DNA of 64,000 nucleotides from Hydrogenovibrio sp. (lineage in GTDB: Bacteria; Pseudomonadota; Gammaproteobacteria; Thiomicrospirales; Thiomicrospiraceae). The stretch spans positions 18,547 to 82,546 of the forward strand of contig WFMZ01000030.1 of the NCBI GenBank assembly GCA_015484555.1, given 5' to 3'. The position numbers and the translations under genes are program-made. A model generated the notes under the pieces. That model was not told the origin of the DNA and did not search any database. It saw only the letters and a program-made list of their open reading frames with translations. Below are positions 18,000 through 27,499 of the stretch, one piece after another. Positions within the stretch are counted from its first letter, which is position 1; the number at the start of each line of letters is the position of its first letter.

Positions 18000-18676
18000 T
18001 TATTTTTCATTCAAAAATTTTCTCTTAACCACTTTAAATTTTTTGTAACACGCAATATCTTTAACCGATGAGACCTGGCTTACAAAAACGTGTATATTTT
18101 TATATTCTAATTTTTTCAGGTATTTTACAGGTACATTCCACCATTCGCTTTTTAATAGAAGCTCTATTTTAATCTTATCAAAGCGAAAACGAATATGTCG
18201 TGCAGGGTTACCTGCAACAATTTCATACGGTAATACATCTTTTGTAACAACAGAATTTATACCAATAACTGCTCCGGTAGCAACCTCAACCCCAGACATA
18301 ACCACTGCCCCTTGGCCTATCCATACATCATGACCTATTCGACTGCTTAATGACTTAGTTTTATGCTGTATATAAACCTCAGGACTTGTTGTCGCCCACG
18401 TTAAGGGATGTCTTTGTTTATCCATTCCAAGCATCACATTATTCCCGATAGAGCAATATCGACCTATTGAAGAAACAAGATGAATCTCCCCCCCCTTATA
18501 TAAGAGTGAGCGCCAATATGACATACACCATTATCAAAATTAGGAAGAACTCTTGTTTCCTCAAGATCAACATGCGCTTCTAAAATTAGCCGAGCTTCTC
18601 TGTGAATATTTTCAAAATTTTTAATCTTGACATGATTAAATCTAGCTTTTTTTACATAAAAGAAATTACTTAACAA
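18000..18676 (-). pseudogene. Hexapeptide-repeat acetyltransferase, frame broken at G8 tract
   Basis: Two overlapping frames make one acetyltransferase of about 225 residues. The first frame starts at TTG 18676 with AGAGG six bases upstream and ends in ...FDNGVCHIGAHSYIRGG. The second continues EIHLVSSIGRYCSIGNNVMLGM to the stop at 18000. The join is a run of eight G on the coding strand (18488-18495). One more G, or two fewer, would restore one frame. The left-handed helix repeats (IGRYCSIGNNV, IGHDVWIGQGAVV, GVEVATGAVIGINSVVTKDV) and AGNPARHIRFRF are typical of Vat/CatB-like O-acetyltransferases that modify polysaccharides. It is either phase-variable and currently off, a young pseudogene, or carries a sequencing error. 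Confidence 0.75.
18488..18495 (-). repeat. G8 homopolymer inside the acetyltransferase gene
   Basis: Eight consecutive C on the plus strand (G on the coding strand) in an otherwise AT-rich gene, exactly where the two reading frames of the acetyltransferase must join. Such tracts are typical contingency sites for slipped-strand switching of surface-polysaccharide genes. Confidence 0.85.
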
Positions 18677-18695
18677 AATATACCTCTAATGCAAG

Positions 18696-19424
18696 TTACT
18701 TAAACCAACAATCTTTAACCCAAGGTGCTTCTTTATATTTATCATAAGGGCCATTCATAACATCTTCAGGGTTGGGTAAACCATGAAATAAAACAATGGC
18801 TGAACTTGGTCGTTCAACATGTCCTTTAGGCAATAAAATTGGAAATAATACTCTTAAAAATCTACCCCAACTACCAAAAGACCATTTTGTCTTGGAATTT
18901 AAATCTATTTTAAAAGAACAAACTAAATCTTTAGGTAAAATTTTAGCGGAAGGCATTATCCTTTCAATCCAATCTTGATCTCCATGAAAATGTTGGACAA
19001 TATAGTCTGACTGTTCCCAAAACGACTCCCACAAGAAATTAAGCGTATTATATTTAAAACACATCACGGAGCTGTTCATTCGATCAATAGAGTCATCAGA
19101 GCTAATCACCAACCGTTCATCGTAAAATAAAATGGGGGAAAGATCATTCAAAATAACGACATCGAGATCTAAATACAACACTAAATCATTCTCAGAAAAG
19201 GGTAAAAACCCATCTTTAAACAACAATAACTTATACCACCAGCCTTGCAACCCTAAATTAGGTAATTCAATGGTACGGACTTCATTACGAAGACCTGAAG
19301 GTGCTTCTGTTAAGCAGTAAAATTCAAATTGACAACCAATATGACTCTCTACCATTTTATAAAGCTTATTGACATAAGAAGCAGCATACTTCTCACCCCA
19401 CTTCAAACAAACTACTTTAACCAT
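18696..19424 (-). CDS. Glycosyltransferase with DxD motif
   Basis: A 242-residue GT-A-like glycosyltransferase. The metal/nucleotide-sugar motif is in LVLYLDLDVVILNDL near residue 85. The N terminus VKVVCLKWGEKY opens a Rossmann-like fold, and the C-terminal IVLFHGLPNPEDV suits the GT8-like group. ATG 19424 overlaps the stop codon of the O-antigen ligase gene upstream (ATGGTTAA), so the two are co-translated. No signal peptide is seen. The sugar donor and acceptor are unknown; a core or O-antigen decoration role is inferred from context. Confidence 0.75.
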   Translation of the reverse strand: MVKVVCLKWGEKYAASYVNKLYKMVESHIGCQFEFYCLTEAPSGLRNEVRTIELPNLGLQGWWYKLLLFKDGFLPFSENDLVLYLDLDVVILNDLSPILFYDERLVISSDDSIDRMNSSVMCFKYNTLNFLWESFWEQSDYIVQHFHGDQDWIERIMPSAKILPKDLVCSFKIDLNSKTKWSFGSWGRFLRVLFPILLPKGHVERPSSAIVLFHGLPNPEDVMNGPYDKYKEAPWVKDCWFK

Positions 19425-20676
19425 TATTCTTTGCACTCCGAATGCGTTTACTAGCCCAAGAAATTAAACTACTTACTACCAACATATACGCTATGGTTGT
19501 GTAGGTATAAGTAAACAAAGCGCCAAAGAACATCACTATGTACACCCCTCCCATCATGCCAATAGAAACCCAGGCTTGCAAAGGGTCCACCTTTAACCAT
19601 TTAATAAATACAAATAAAGGGTAAAGTAAGAAAACTAACAATGAAATCAAACCAAAGATACCGGAAAGCACCCAATCCATTAAATACTGGTTATGCAATT
19701 GAGTAAAACTTTTCAATAAACTTTTACCCCCCTCTGGAAAACTCAGACTATCGACATAGGGCCATAAGCCATATTCCTTATAATAACCCGGTCCCCAGCC
19801 TAGCAACGGTTTTTTCTTGATAAGATCTACGCCTATTTCTGCCATTTGGTACCTTAGACCCAGTGATGTCATAAGGTTTCCTTTATCTACAGCCTGGTTA
19901 TAATCAGTTACAACCTGTTTTATCGTATCTCTTTGTACCCATGCAGCGCTTGTTACAAGAAGAGCGAACACAACAACAATGGTAATTTTTTGCTTCATTT
20001 CAAGAAACTTTGCATGAAAAAAGGCCCAACCTACAAAACCAAATAAGGTCACAATATACATAACCAAAGGTGTTCTTTTTTTAATCAGCAAGACTAAAAT
20101 CAACCCGACAATAGCCATGAGCCACCAAAACTTTTGATTTGAATTACGACTAGCCAATACCAGTGCAATTGCCGCACCTAAAGGGATGATAAACCCTGTC
20201 GCACCATAATCTGCATAAAGAGAACCTAGCTTATAACTGCTATCGAATATGTCTTGAGCATGAGCAAGCATAGTCGACTCAACAAGCAATATTAATAGAC
20301 CGAGGGAGATAATTGAAAATGCCACTATTTTTAAAGAGAGGCTTTCAAAGCCATGTTTGATTGAAATAAAAAACCAGCCTGATAATAACACAATAAATAA
20401 TGGCGAAGATATCCGCCAAATACCGTCATTGGTATAAGGCATTCTTAATAAAAAGCTCAATAAAAATACACCTGCATAAGCCAATGACACCCAGAGCCAG
20501 CCTTTATCAAAATAGGTTAAAGAAATTTCTTTATGCTGCCTCGACTTGTACCCTAAATAAATATAACAAACAATAAATATCAAAAATGATATTTGAATCA
20601 TAGATTCGATCAATATCGCCACGATGGCCATAAAGGTCATAATGACAAATATATTTCTTTCAGACAGTTTAAACAT
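19417..20676 (-). CDS. O-antigen ligase/polymerase family membrane protein (WaaL-like)
   Basis: A 419-residue polytopic membrane protein with about 11-12 hydrophobic helices. The conserved Wzy_C-type loop near residues 285-325 reads LLGWGPGYYKEYG ... FTQLHNQYLMDWVLSGIFG, including the HNQYL histidine conserved in O-antigen ligases. WaaL joins undecaprenyl-linked glycan to lipid A-core at the periplasmic face; Wzy polymerases share the fold, so ligase versus polymerase is not settled. It sits in a minus-strand LPS cluster, 90 AT-rich bases after a GT9 gene. Confidence 0.82.
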   Translation of the reverse strand: MFKLSERNIFVIMTFMAIVAILIESMIQISFLIFIVCYIYLGYKSRQHKEISLTYFDKGWLWVSLAYAGVFLLSFLLRMPYTNDGIWRISSPLFIVLLSGWFFISIKHGFESLSLKIVAFSIISLGLLILLVESTMLAHAQDIFDSSYKLGSLYADYGATGFIIPLGAAIALVLASRNSNQKFWWLMAIVGLILVLLIKKRTPLVMYIVTLFGFVGWAFFHAKFLEMKQKITIVVVFALLVTSAAWVQRDTIKQVVTDYNQAVDKGNLMTSLGLRYQMAEIGVDLIKKKPLLGWGPGYYKEYGLWPYVDSLSFPEGGKSLLKSFTQLHNQYLMDWVLSGIFGLISLLVFLLYPLFVFIKWLKVDPLQAWVSIGMMGGVYIVMFFGALFTYTYTTIAYMLVVSSLISWASKRIRSAKNNG

Positions 20677-20766
20677 TTTATATATCTCTATTATTTTAAA
20701 ATTTAAATTAACAACCCAGAATATTTTCTAAACCAAAAAAGAATTAAAAACTCTTAGCCCTTTTAG

Positions 20767-21846
20767 TTATAAGAATTTCTTTATCGCATCCAGTACCGTG
20801 TCAGCACCTAGTTCTTTCATACAACGTAAATCATACGGGCACACATCTCTAGAACGATACAAATAACAGGGTGCACAAGACAGGTCATTTTTTATAAGCC
20901 CAATATGCCTAGCATCACCAACAGGAAAGGTTGAACGAACAGGCAAGACATTAAAGATTGCAACTACATTAGGTTTGTTAGCCCCTAAGGCCAAATGAAC
21001 AAACCCTGATTCGGGTCCCATAACAATATCTACCTGAGCTAAAATTGCTGCTGTTTTAGTAACACTATAAGACTGAACTGCAATTGACTCTTGTGACCAG
21101 GTTTTCAATAATTTTTTAGCCTCAACGACTTCATTTGGTGCGACCATCATAATCGGTAACACATTCAGTTCTTGTAAAGCTTGTAGTAATTTAGTCCACC
21201 CTTGGTTCGTCCAACGTCTTTTAGGATCTGTTGAAAAAGGATTAAAAAGAAAAATCTTTTTACCTAGCTGCCTATTTTCTTTGTTCCAATTTTCCGCATA
21301 CTGTTGATCTTGTTGAGAAAACCAATTTTCACGCTCATAAATATTGTTAGGCGAAACCCCTACGGCTCTTAACATATCAAAGATATTTTCTGGACGGTAT
21401 CGAGAAGAAAACTGCTGGTGTAGCTGAACAGTTAATAGTGGAGCAGTACCATCTTCATCATAACCAACACGATTAGGAATGCCAGCCAAGAAAGAGATTA
21501 ATGCAGTTCTTAATGTACCTGAAGCCAAAAAAGTAATATCAAACTTCGCTTCACGCACTTTTTTAATTAGCTTAAAACTTTCTTTTTTATTAAAAAGCCA
21601 TGCTTCATCAATATAGGGACAATTCTGCATTAATCCCAAGGTTAAAGGGCCCACTAAATTGACAATAAAGGCATTTGGGAAAGCCATTCGTAATTCTCTA
21701 AAAAAGGGGGTACTCATCGCTAAACCACCAAGTTGGTCAATGCCCTGAACCAATATTCTATTTACCTGTTTAATATCAAAATCTTTTTTAATATTTAAAC
21801 GCTGATTTGGTTCCAGAAAATTGGCATCTACTTTAATTTGTTTCAT
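20767..21846 (-). CDS. Glycosyltransferase family 9 (heptosyltransferase-like)
   Basis: A 359-residue GT-B glycosyltransferase of the ADP-heptose:LPS heptosyltransferase family. The N-terminal half has RILVQGIDQLGGLAMSTPFFRELR, typical of GT9. The C-terminal nucleotide-binding part has VMGPESGFVHLALGANKPNVVAIF. The Cys-rich end CAPCYLYRSRDVCPYDLRCMKEL is typical of WaaF/WaaQ-type members. It overlaps the preceding gene by 14 bases. It could be heptosyltransferase II or III or use another sugar. A decayed relative of its C-terminal third lies at 17633-17977. Confidence 0.85.
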   Translation of the reverse strand: MKQIKVDANFLEPNQRLNIKKDFDIKQVNRILVQGIDQLGGLAMSTPFFRELRMAFPNAFIVNLVGPLTLGLMQNCPYIDEAWLFNKKESFKLIKKVREAKFDITFLASGTLRTALISFLAGIPNRVGYDEDGTAPLLTVQLHQQFSSRYRPENIFDMLRAVGVSPNNIYERENWFSQQDQQYAENWNKENRQLGKKIFLFNPFSTDPKRRWTNQGWTKLLQALQELNVLPIMMVAPNEVVEAKKLLKTWSQESIAVQSYSVTKTAAILAQVDIVMGPESGFVHLALGANKPNVVAIFNVLPVRSTFPVGDARHIGLIKNDLSCAPCYLYRSRDVCPYDLRCMKELGADTVLDAIKKFL

Positions 21847-22969
21847 TATTTACCCTCTTCACAACCACTTCATTAAACTCATTCACCACATTGATATTCA
21901 TTCCCTCAATCATCGTAATAAATTGACACTGATAGGAATCCTGCTTAGATAAAACTGCGAATAATGAGAGATCTGGGCGCAACCATTTGCAAGTTAACAA
22001 GGCCGTACAAACATCCCCTACGACAGCACATTGTTCATCTAATAATGGCAATATAAACTCAGATGCTAATGCCGAGGTAACAACCTTAAAAGCGCCTGCG
22101 TCACAAAGCAAAAAAGGGTCATACTCTTGAACAATAGGGTGATACTTTACCGCTACATTGATGCCGCTTTCAGCTTGAATTCGAATAAATTCTGTTACTT
22201 TCGCTTGGTACCCGGTCATTTTTTCGACATCATGTGGGTGTGCGATAAAAATAAGCAATTCAATATCCTGATACCCTTCCGTATCCTCTCCACACTCGTC
22301 TAGCAGCGCACTACTCAAGGCTAATATACGGCTGTCTGTAAACATCTGCAAAGGTAACTGACAAACAGCTTTTCCTGTCACAATTTCTTTTAAAGCCTGT
22401 TCAGGTTGAAATAAATAAAGCTGCTTTATTTTAGAACTACCGCCCACAAAATAGGGCTCTTCCCACCAGAATCCATAAGATATTTTCTTTAAAAAACTAT
22501 TCAGTTTATCTTTATACCAAACCGACTCTCTACCTTGATAACTATATAAACCATCATCTAAATAACCCCCAACCACGTTAGGAGCACAAGATTTAAGAAT
22601 ATTTAATATATATTGAAATTCAACTCGACGATCACTACCGGTTAGGACATAATTTGGACTAAAGCTTTGTAATAATTGTTTAATTTTAAAAAAATTTTGC
22701 TTACGTTCTGCGAGTTTTTTTATCCCCTTTACGGAACCTGCAAAAATTTGTACTGAAGAAAATGGGGAGCCGATCCAGCGTTGTAAGACCTGATAATAGA
22801 AATTATTCTCTGTTATCTTTTGATCAACCAACCAAAGTTGTTTTTCACCTGCCTCACTCGCCATTAAAGCGTGAGTACAAGCCACTAATATATTCAAAGG
22901 CGTTGAAACAACATACAAAATAGTCTTTTCTTTAAACTCTTTACCCGAACAGGCTTGGAAATTATTCAT
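21833..22969 (-). CDS. Sialyltransferase-like GT-B glycosyltransferase
   Basis: A 378-residue protein that I assign only by fold motifs. GYLDDGLYSY near residue 137 matches the D/E-D/E-G motif, and VAVKYHPI near residue 275 matches the HP motif, both shared by bacterial sialyltransferases of GT38, GT52 and GT80. The N terminus KTILYVVSTPLNILVACTHAL resembles the opening strand of GT52/LST enzymes. It overlaps waaC by 4 bases (ATGA) and the GT9 gene by 14, so it belongs to the LPS core operon. No CMP-sialic acid genes are in the window, so the donor could be another CMP- or nucleotide-sugar such as CMP-Kdo. Confidence 0.6.
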   Translation of the reverse strand: MNNFQACSGKEFKEKTILYVVSTPLNILVACTHALMASEAGEKQLWLVDQKITENNFYYQVLQRWIGSPFSSVQIFAGSVKGIKKLAERKQNFFKIKQLLQSFSPNYVLTGSDRRVEFQYILNILKSCAPNVVGGYLDDGLYSYQGRESVWYKDKLNSFLKKISYGFWWEEPYFVGGSSKIKQLYLFQPEQALKEIVTGKAVCQLPLQMFTDSRILALSSALLDECGEDTEGYQDIELLIFIAHPHDVEKMTGYQAKVTEFIRIQAESGINVAVKYHPIVQEYDPFLLCDAGAFKVVTSALASEFILPLLDEQCAVVGDVCTALLTCKWLRPDLSLFAVLSKQDSYQCQFITMIEGMNINVVNEFNEVVVKRVNNETN

Positions 22970-23985
22970 TTACATAACAACCTATAAACAGCCGCCACGC
23001 TTAAACATTGCAAAGACTGCTTTTTTTGCTCTTTACTGGTAAATTCTTTAATATAATCTTGTGCCAAAGGAGACGCCAGTTGAGTTACCTTGTTTCCTTT
23101 TGCCCCTACTTTTTTAGGATCTGTGACCCGATAGAGTACAACCATCGGCACATCAAGTGCGGCTGCGACGTGAGATAAACCCGTATCAACCGACACCACA
23201 AAACTAGCATACTTTAAACAAATAGCCACTTCATTTAAACTCATTTTGTTTTCAGGTACCCACCCCTGGCGATTTTTGCCTTTCAAACGTTCTGAACGTG
23301 CCTTTTCTTCCGCATTTCCCCAAGGGTACACAATGGTTAACCTACCTTCATATTGTTGTTGAAGTTGCTCTGCCAGCAAAACCCAATGTTCTTCTGGCCA
23401 ATATTTGGTTGGCCAGGTTGTGCCGTGTAAAAATACGGCATAAGGCTGTTGGATATTAGCTAACGGTTGCCAGCTATCCGTTGCTAAACCATATTGAATA
23501 TGTTCTTCTTCCTGTGCTTTATTAAGCGGATAACCAAGCACTTTTGCAAACAATTCTCTTAAGCGCCAAATAGCGTGTTGCTGCTTATCTACTTTTATTT
23601 TTCGAGTATAAAATAAAGACGCTAAGGGTTCGCGTGCGCTACTCCAATCTAGTCCGGCTTTAACATTGGCATTTATTTTTCGCACCACCCAGGCACTTTT
23701 TAGTAAGCCTTGTGCATCAATCACTAAATCGTACTGTTGCTCATTAATAGCTTGAAAAAAAGTTCGAATGGCTTTTCGAGAACGAAAAGGATGTTTACGC
23801 CATGCTCTTAACTCAATTGGCCAAACAGTCTTAACGGCTGGATGCCAAGTGGGAATTTCTGCGAAGTCTTTTTCTACTACCCAGTCCACTTGCAAATTAG
23901 GGATGCGTTGCATAGCATCACTCAACGCTGGAAAGGTATGAAACACATCTCCCATTGAGGACATTTTGATCAGCAAAACTTTCAT
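22966..23985 (-). CDS. waaC: LPS heptosyltransferase I
   Basis: Transfers the first L-glycero-D-manno-heptose to Kdo2-lipid A. The N terminus MKVLLIKMSSMGDVFHTFPALSDA is the WaaC signature. VIDAQGLLKSA and the C-terminal SVDTGLSHVAAALDVPMVVLYRVTDP are conserved family segments. The 339-residue length is normal. Placement 3 bases after hldD fits inner-core synthesis. Oddity: at 23260-23277 the coding sequence is an exact copy of the dispersed repeat, encoding KNRQGWV within KGKNRQGWVPENKMSLNEV. Reading frame and overall length are kept, so the protein is probably functional. Confidence 0.94.
   Translation of the reverse strand: MKVLLIKMSSMGDVFHTFPALSDAMQRIPNLQVDWVVEKDFAEIPTWHPAVKTVWPIELRAWRKHPFRSRKAIRTFFQAINEQQYDLVIDAQGLLKSAWVVRKINANVKAGLDWSSAREPLASLFYTRKIKVDKQQHAIWRLRELFAKVLGYPLNKAQEEEHIQYGLATDSWQPLANIQQPYAVFLHGTTWPTKYWPEEHWVLLAEQLQQQYEGRLTIVYPWGNAEEKARSERLKGKNRQGWVPENKMSLNEVAICLKYASFVVSVDTGLSHVAAALDVPMVVLYRVTDPKKVGAKGNKVTQLASPLAQDYIKEFTSKEQKKQSLQCLSVAAVYRLLCK
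23260..23277 (-). repeat. Dispersed repeat, copy 4, inside waaC
   Basis: Exact copy of AAAAATCGCCAGGGGTGG on the minus strand, in frame within waaC. It is the only copy in a coding sequence. Confidence 0.9.
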
Positions 23986-23988
23986 TAT

Positions 23989-24957
23989 TTATTTTTTAAA
24001 ATTCAATGTATGAGGATTTTCAGTTAGCCATTGAAGGTATTTTTGGACACCCTCTGCGACAGTGTGAAATGGTTGCTCATAGCCTGCCTTTCGTAACAAG
24101 CCATTATCTGCCTGTGTAAAGCTTTGATAAGCACCCTTTAAAGATTCAGGGAACGGAATGTATTCTATTTCCCCTTTTTTATGAAACTGAATTACTGCAT
24201 CAGCAATATTTTGAAAAGGTTCCGCCGCTGCTGGCCCTAGATTAAAAATACCCGATTTTTCAGGGTGATCCATAAACCATAGATTAACCTTAACCACATC
24301 TTCAATATAGACAAAATCTCTGGTTTGTTGACCCGCTTCATAACCATCATAAGGGCCAAATAACTTTAACTTCTCTCCCGCTAAAATTTGGTTATGCAAT
24401 TTAAAGGCCACGCTGGCCATATCGCCTTTGTGCTGTTCTCTTGGACCATAGACATTAAAATATCTAAACCCAACTATTTGGCTTTCTGCTTCTGGCAAAA
24501 TTTGACGGACATATTGATCAAACTGGAACTTAGAAAAACCATAAACGTTTAACGGCTTTTCATATTGACGTTCTTCAACAAAAGTAGGGCCATCGCCATA
24601 GGTTGCGGCAGAAGATGCATATAAAAAAGGGATTTTTCGACGCAGACAGTAGTCCAATAGGTCTTTAGAATATTCATAATTATTATTCATCACAAACTTG
24701 CCGTCCCACTCAGTGGTGGCAGAACAAGCACCTTCATGAAAGATACAGTCTATTTTTGGCAGGCCTTCTTCTGCAAAAATACGAGATTGAAAGTCATCTT
24801 TATCTAGGTAATCTGCAAAATCACAATCCGCTAAGTTAATGAACTTTTTGCCATTTTTTAGGTTGTCGACCACCAATATGTCAGTGCGCCCTTGTGCATT
24901 CAGGGCTTTCACTATATTAGAGCCTATAAAGCCTGCACCACCTGTAACAACAATCAT
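23989..24957 (-). CDS. hldD: ADP-L-glycero-D-manno-heptose 6-epimerase
   Basis: Last step of ADP-heptose synthesis, supplying the donor for waaC directly downstream (3-base gap). The NAD(P)-binding motif is [13 protein letters not shown] at residues 4-16. The catalytic YxxxK is in [11 protein letters not shown], with the conserved Ser/Ala stretch [11 protein letters not shown] and [20 protein letters not shown]. Length 322 is typical. It is the first gene of the minus-strand LPS operon; the 113 bases to the divergent phosphatase gene should hold both promoters. Confidence 0.96.
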   Translation of the reverse strand: MIVVTGGAGFIGSNIVKALNAQGRTDILVVDNLKNGKKFINLADCDFADYLDKDDFQSRIFAEEGLPKIDCIFHEGACSATTEWDGKFVMNNNYEYSKDLLDYCLRRKIPFLYASSAATYGDGPTFVEERQYEKPLNVYGFSKFQFDQYVRQILPEAESQIVGFRYFNVYGPREQHKGDMASVAFKLHNQILAGEKLKLFGPYDGYEAGQQTRDFVYIEDVVKVNLWFMDHPEKSGIFNLGPAAAEPFQNIADAVIQFHKKGEIEYIPFPESLKGAYQSFTQADNGLLRKAGYEQPFHTVAEGVQKYLQWLTENPHTLNFKK

Positions 24958-25070
24958 CTTAGCCCCTAACTTTAGTATATTAAAGGCTAGATTTTAGCAT
25001 TATTCCTGAATAATTTTCATAAAAAAGGTAAAATCAGGCGTTGTTAACAAATTACAGGCAAAGCCAAAAA

Positions 25071-25733
25071 ATGGAAAGACTCAATACAAAATCAGGCCGA
25101 TTCATCGCTCACCTACAAGCTTGGTTTATTGACCATGAAATTCTTAGAGTTTTATTCCGTAATTTTTACGCGCTTTCTGCTGATGCTTATCGCAGCAACC
25201 ATCCTTCTCCTCGTTTTATCAAAAAACTAAAAAAAGAAGTCGGCTTAAACACCATTATCAGCATGAGAAGAGCTGACAAAACGGGACAGTATCGCCTAGA
25301 AAAAGAAGCCTGTGATAATTTGGGCATTACTTTGGTTCACCTAACCATGTCATCGAGAAGCTTTCCTGATGTTGAGAATATTTTAAAGGCAAAAGAAATT
25401 CTGGAAACCGCTACCTACCCTATTTTAATCCATTGTAAATCAGGGGCAGACAGGGCGGGGTTAATGAGTGTTTTCTACAAACACTTCATTTTAAAGCAAC
25501 CAATTAAACAAGCCTTATCAGAACTCAGCATGAAGTACGGTCACTTTCGCTGGGCAGACACGGGCAAGCTAGACTATTTCTTTGATGATTTCCTACAGTT
25601 TGAATCACAACACCCTGAAATTACTTTTTTAGACTGGGTAGAAAATCATTACAACAAAACTGATTTAGATCAAAGCTTTAAAGCCGAAGGCTGGGCAAAC
25701 ATTGTTGTTAACAAAATTTTACATCGCGAGTGA
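25071..25733 (+). CDS. PTP/DSP-like phosphatase upstream of msbA
   Basis: A 220-residue protein with the cysteine phosphatase P-loop HCKSGADRAG (C-x5-R) near residue 124. It resembles the bacterial dual-specificity/tyrosine phosphatase superfamily that also includes inositol- and lipid-phosphate phosphatases. I chose ATG 25071 (AGGCAAAG upstream) over a TTG at 25041. It ends 8 bases before msbA and is probably co-transcribed with msbA and the acyltransferase gene. That context suggests an LPS- or lipid A-linked substrate, but this is inference; a protein phosphatase role is equally possible. No signal peptide is seen. Confidence 0.75.
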   Translation: MERLNTKSGRFIAHLQAWFIDHEILRVLFRNFYALSADAYRSNHPSPRFIKKLKKEVGLNTIISMRRADKTGQYRLEKEACDNLGITLVHLTMSSRSFPDVENILKAKEILETATYPILIHCKSGADRAGLMSVFYKHFILKQPIKQALSELSMKYGHFRWADTGKLDYFFDDFLQFESQHPEITFLDWVENHYNKTDLDQSFKAEGWANIVVNKILHRE

Positions 25734-25741
25734 TCTTTTAA

Positions 25742-27499
25742 ATGTTAGATAAAAAATCCATTCAACTTTACCGCCGCTTATTGCGTTATATCTACCCTTA
25801 TAAAACAGCCATTGCAACTGCATTGGTGATGATTGTTATCATCGCCACCATGGAGCCGATGGCTGCAGCCATTTTAGGGCAACTGATTGACAAGAGTTTG
25901 ATCGAAAAAGACCCTAGCACCTTTATGCTATTACCCGCTCTATTAGCCGCTGTTTTTGTTGTTAAAGGTATTGCTGAATATTTCAGTACCGTACTTAGCA
26001 CTTGGATTGCCGAAAAAGCCATCCTAAATATTCGCGGCGACCTTTACCGAAAAATACTGCATTTGCCACAAACAGACTATAACGAAACCTCTACCGGCAT
26101 ACTCATGTCTAAAATCACCTACGATGTTCAGCAAACGGGTACGGCACTATCTGAAGCATGGATTATTATCATTCGTGACTCTTTAATCATCTTAGCCTTG
26201 TTAGCCACACTTATTTACTATTCATGGCAATTAACTTTGGTGATGCTGGTAGTGGGTCCTATTGTTGCCTTCTTTATCGACCAAGCTAGTAAGCTAATGC
26301 GAGCTTCCAGCACCAACATGCAACAAGACATGGGCACCTTAACTCACCGCTTAGAAGAAGGTATTAAAGGTATTCGCGATGTAAAAATTTATGGCGCAGA
26401 AAACTATGAACAAAATCGCTTCCATGAGGCCGCTGAATCTTTAAGACAAAATACAATGAAGGTAGTTAAGGTCTCTGCCTTAAATGTGCCGTTGGTACAA
26501 GTCTTAGCAGCTATTGCACTGTCTATCGTGGTCTATATCGCTATACAGATGGTAAACAAAGGTGAAATGTCACCAGGGGACTTAATTACCTATGTGACAG
26601 CGATGGGACTTATCTTTGAACCTATTCGTCGCATTACCAATATCAACCAAACTATCCAAAAAGGGCTGGCAGCAGCGGAAAGTATATTTGCCATGCTAGA
26701 CAAGGGCAATGAACCTAACCCTGGCTCACGCGCTTTGACAAATTTTAAAGGCGGGATTCAGTTTAAAAATGTTGATTTCAGCTACCCAAACAGCAATAGC
26801 AGTGCTTTAACTAACTTTAACTTAAGTATCCCCGCCCATAAAACGACCGCATTAGTTGGAGAATCTGGTAGCGGAAAAACAACCATTGCCAACTTAACCG
26901 CACAGTTTTACCGCCCTTGTGCTGGCTCAATTCATTTTGATAAAATGGATACCCAAGATATTGAGCTGAATAATTTAAGAGAACAAATTGCTTATGTTGG
27001 GCAAGACATCGTTTTATTTAATGACACGCTTGCTGCAAATATTGCCTATGGCCAAACACAATACAATACGAAAGAGATTCAAGCCGCAGCCGAATCAGCC
27101 CACGCGTGGGACTTTATCTCCGCCCTACCAGAGGGGCTTGATACTATTATTGGTGACAATGGTACTTTACTTTCCGGCGGACAACGCCAACGGATTGCCA
27201 TTGCTCGAGCCTTTTTAAAAAATGCACCGATCTTAATCATGGATGAAGCCACTTCTGCATTAGACAACCAGAGTGAACATAAAATTCAGCTTGCCATACA
27301 AGCACTACAAAAAGATAAGACCGTTCTCATCATTGCTCACCGTCTCTCAACCATTGAAAAATCAGATAACATTATTGTCATGCAACAAGGTCAAGTTTTA
27401 GAACAAGGTGCTCATGTCAGTTTACTCGCACTGAAAGGTGCCTATTACCAGCTATATAACCAGCACACGCAATCTGGCACAATACCAAACCATGAATAA
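25742..27499 (+). CDS. msbA: Lipid A export ABC transporter MsbA
   Basis: Homodimeric inner-membrane flippase for lipid A-core. An N-terminal six-helix transmembrane domain (about 1-320) is followed by an ATPase domain with Walker [10 protein letters not shown], signature [15 protein letters not shown], Walker [13 protein letters not shown] and switch IAHRLSTI. The 585-residue length matches MsbA. The adjacent lipid A acyltransferase overlaps its 3' end by 8 bases, the usual msbA-type context. A generic multidrug exporter is less likely given the neighbours. Confidence 0.92.
   Translation: MLDKKSIQLYRRLLRYIYPYKTAIATALVMIVIIATMEPMAAAILGQLIDKSLIEKDPSTFMLLPALLAAVFVVKGIAEYFSTVLSTWIAEKAILNIRGDLYRKILHLPQTDYNETSTGILMSKITYDVQQTGTALSEAWIIIIRDSLIILALLATLIYYSWQLTLVMLVVGPIVAFFIDQASKLMRASSTNMQQDMGTLTHRLEEGIKGIRDVKIYGAENYEQNRFHEAAESLRQNTMKVVKVSALNVPLVQVLAAIALSIVVYIAIQMVNKGEMSPGDLITYVTAMGLIFEPIRRITNINQTIQKGLAAAESIFAMLDKGNEPNPGSRALTNFKGGIQFKNVDFSYPNSNSSALTNFNLSIPAHKTTALVGESGSGKTTIANLTAQFYRPCAGSIHFDKMDTQDIELNNLREQIAYVGQDIVLFNDTLAANIAYGQTQYNTKEIQAAAESAHAWDFISALPEGLDTIIGDNGTLLSGGQRQRIAIARAFLKNAPILIMDEATSALDNQSEHKIQLAIQALQKDKTVLIIAHRLSTIEKSDNIIVMQQGQVLEQGAHVSLLALKGAYYQLYNQHTQSGTIPNHE

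Noticed and set aside
18000-18524. 174-residue acetyltransferase starting at MSYWRSLLYKGG as a complete gene
   Set aside because: The conserved N-terminal part lies in another frame upstream of the G8 tract, and the first residues of this frame match nothing.
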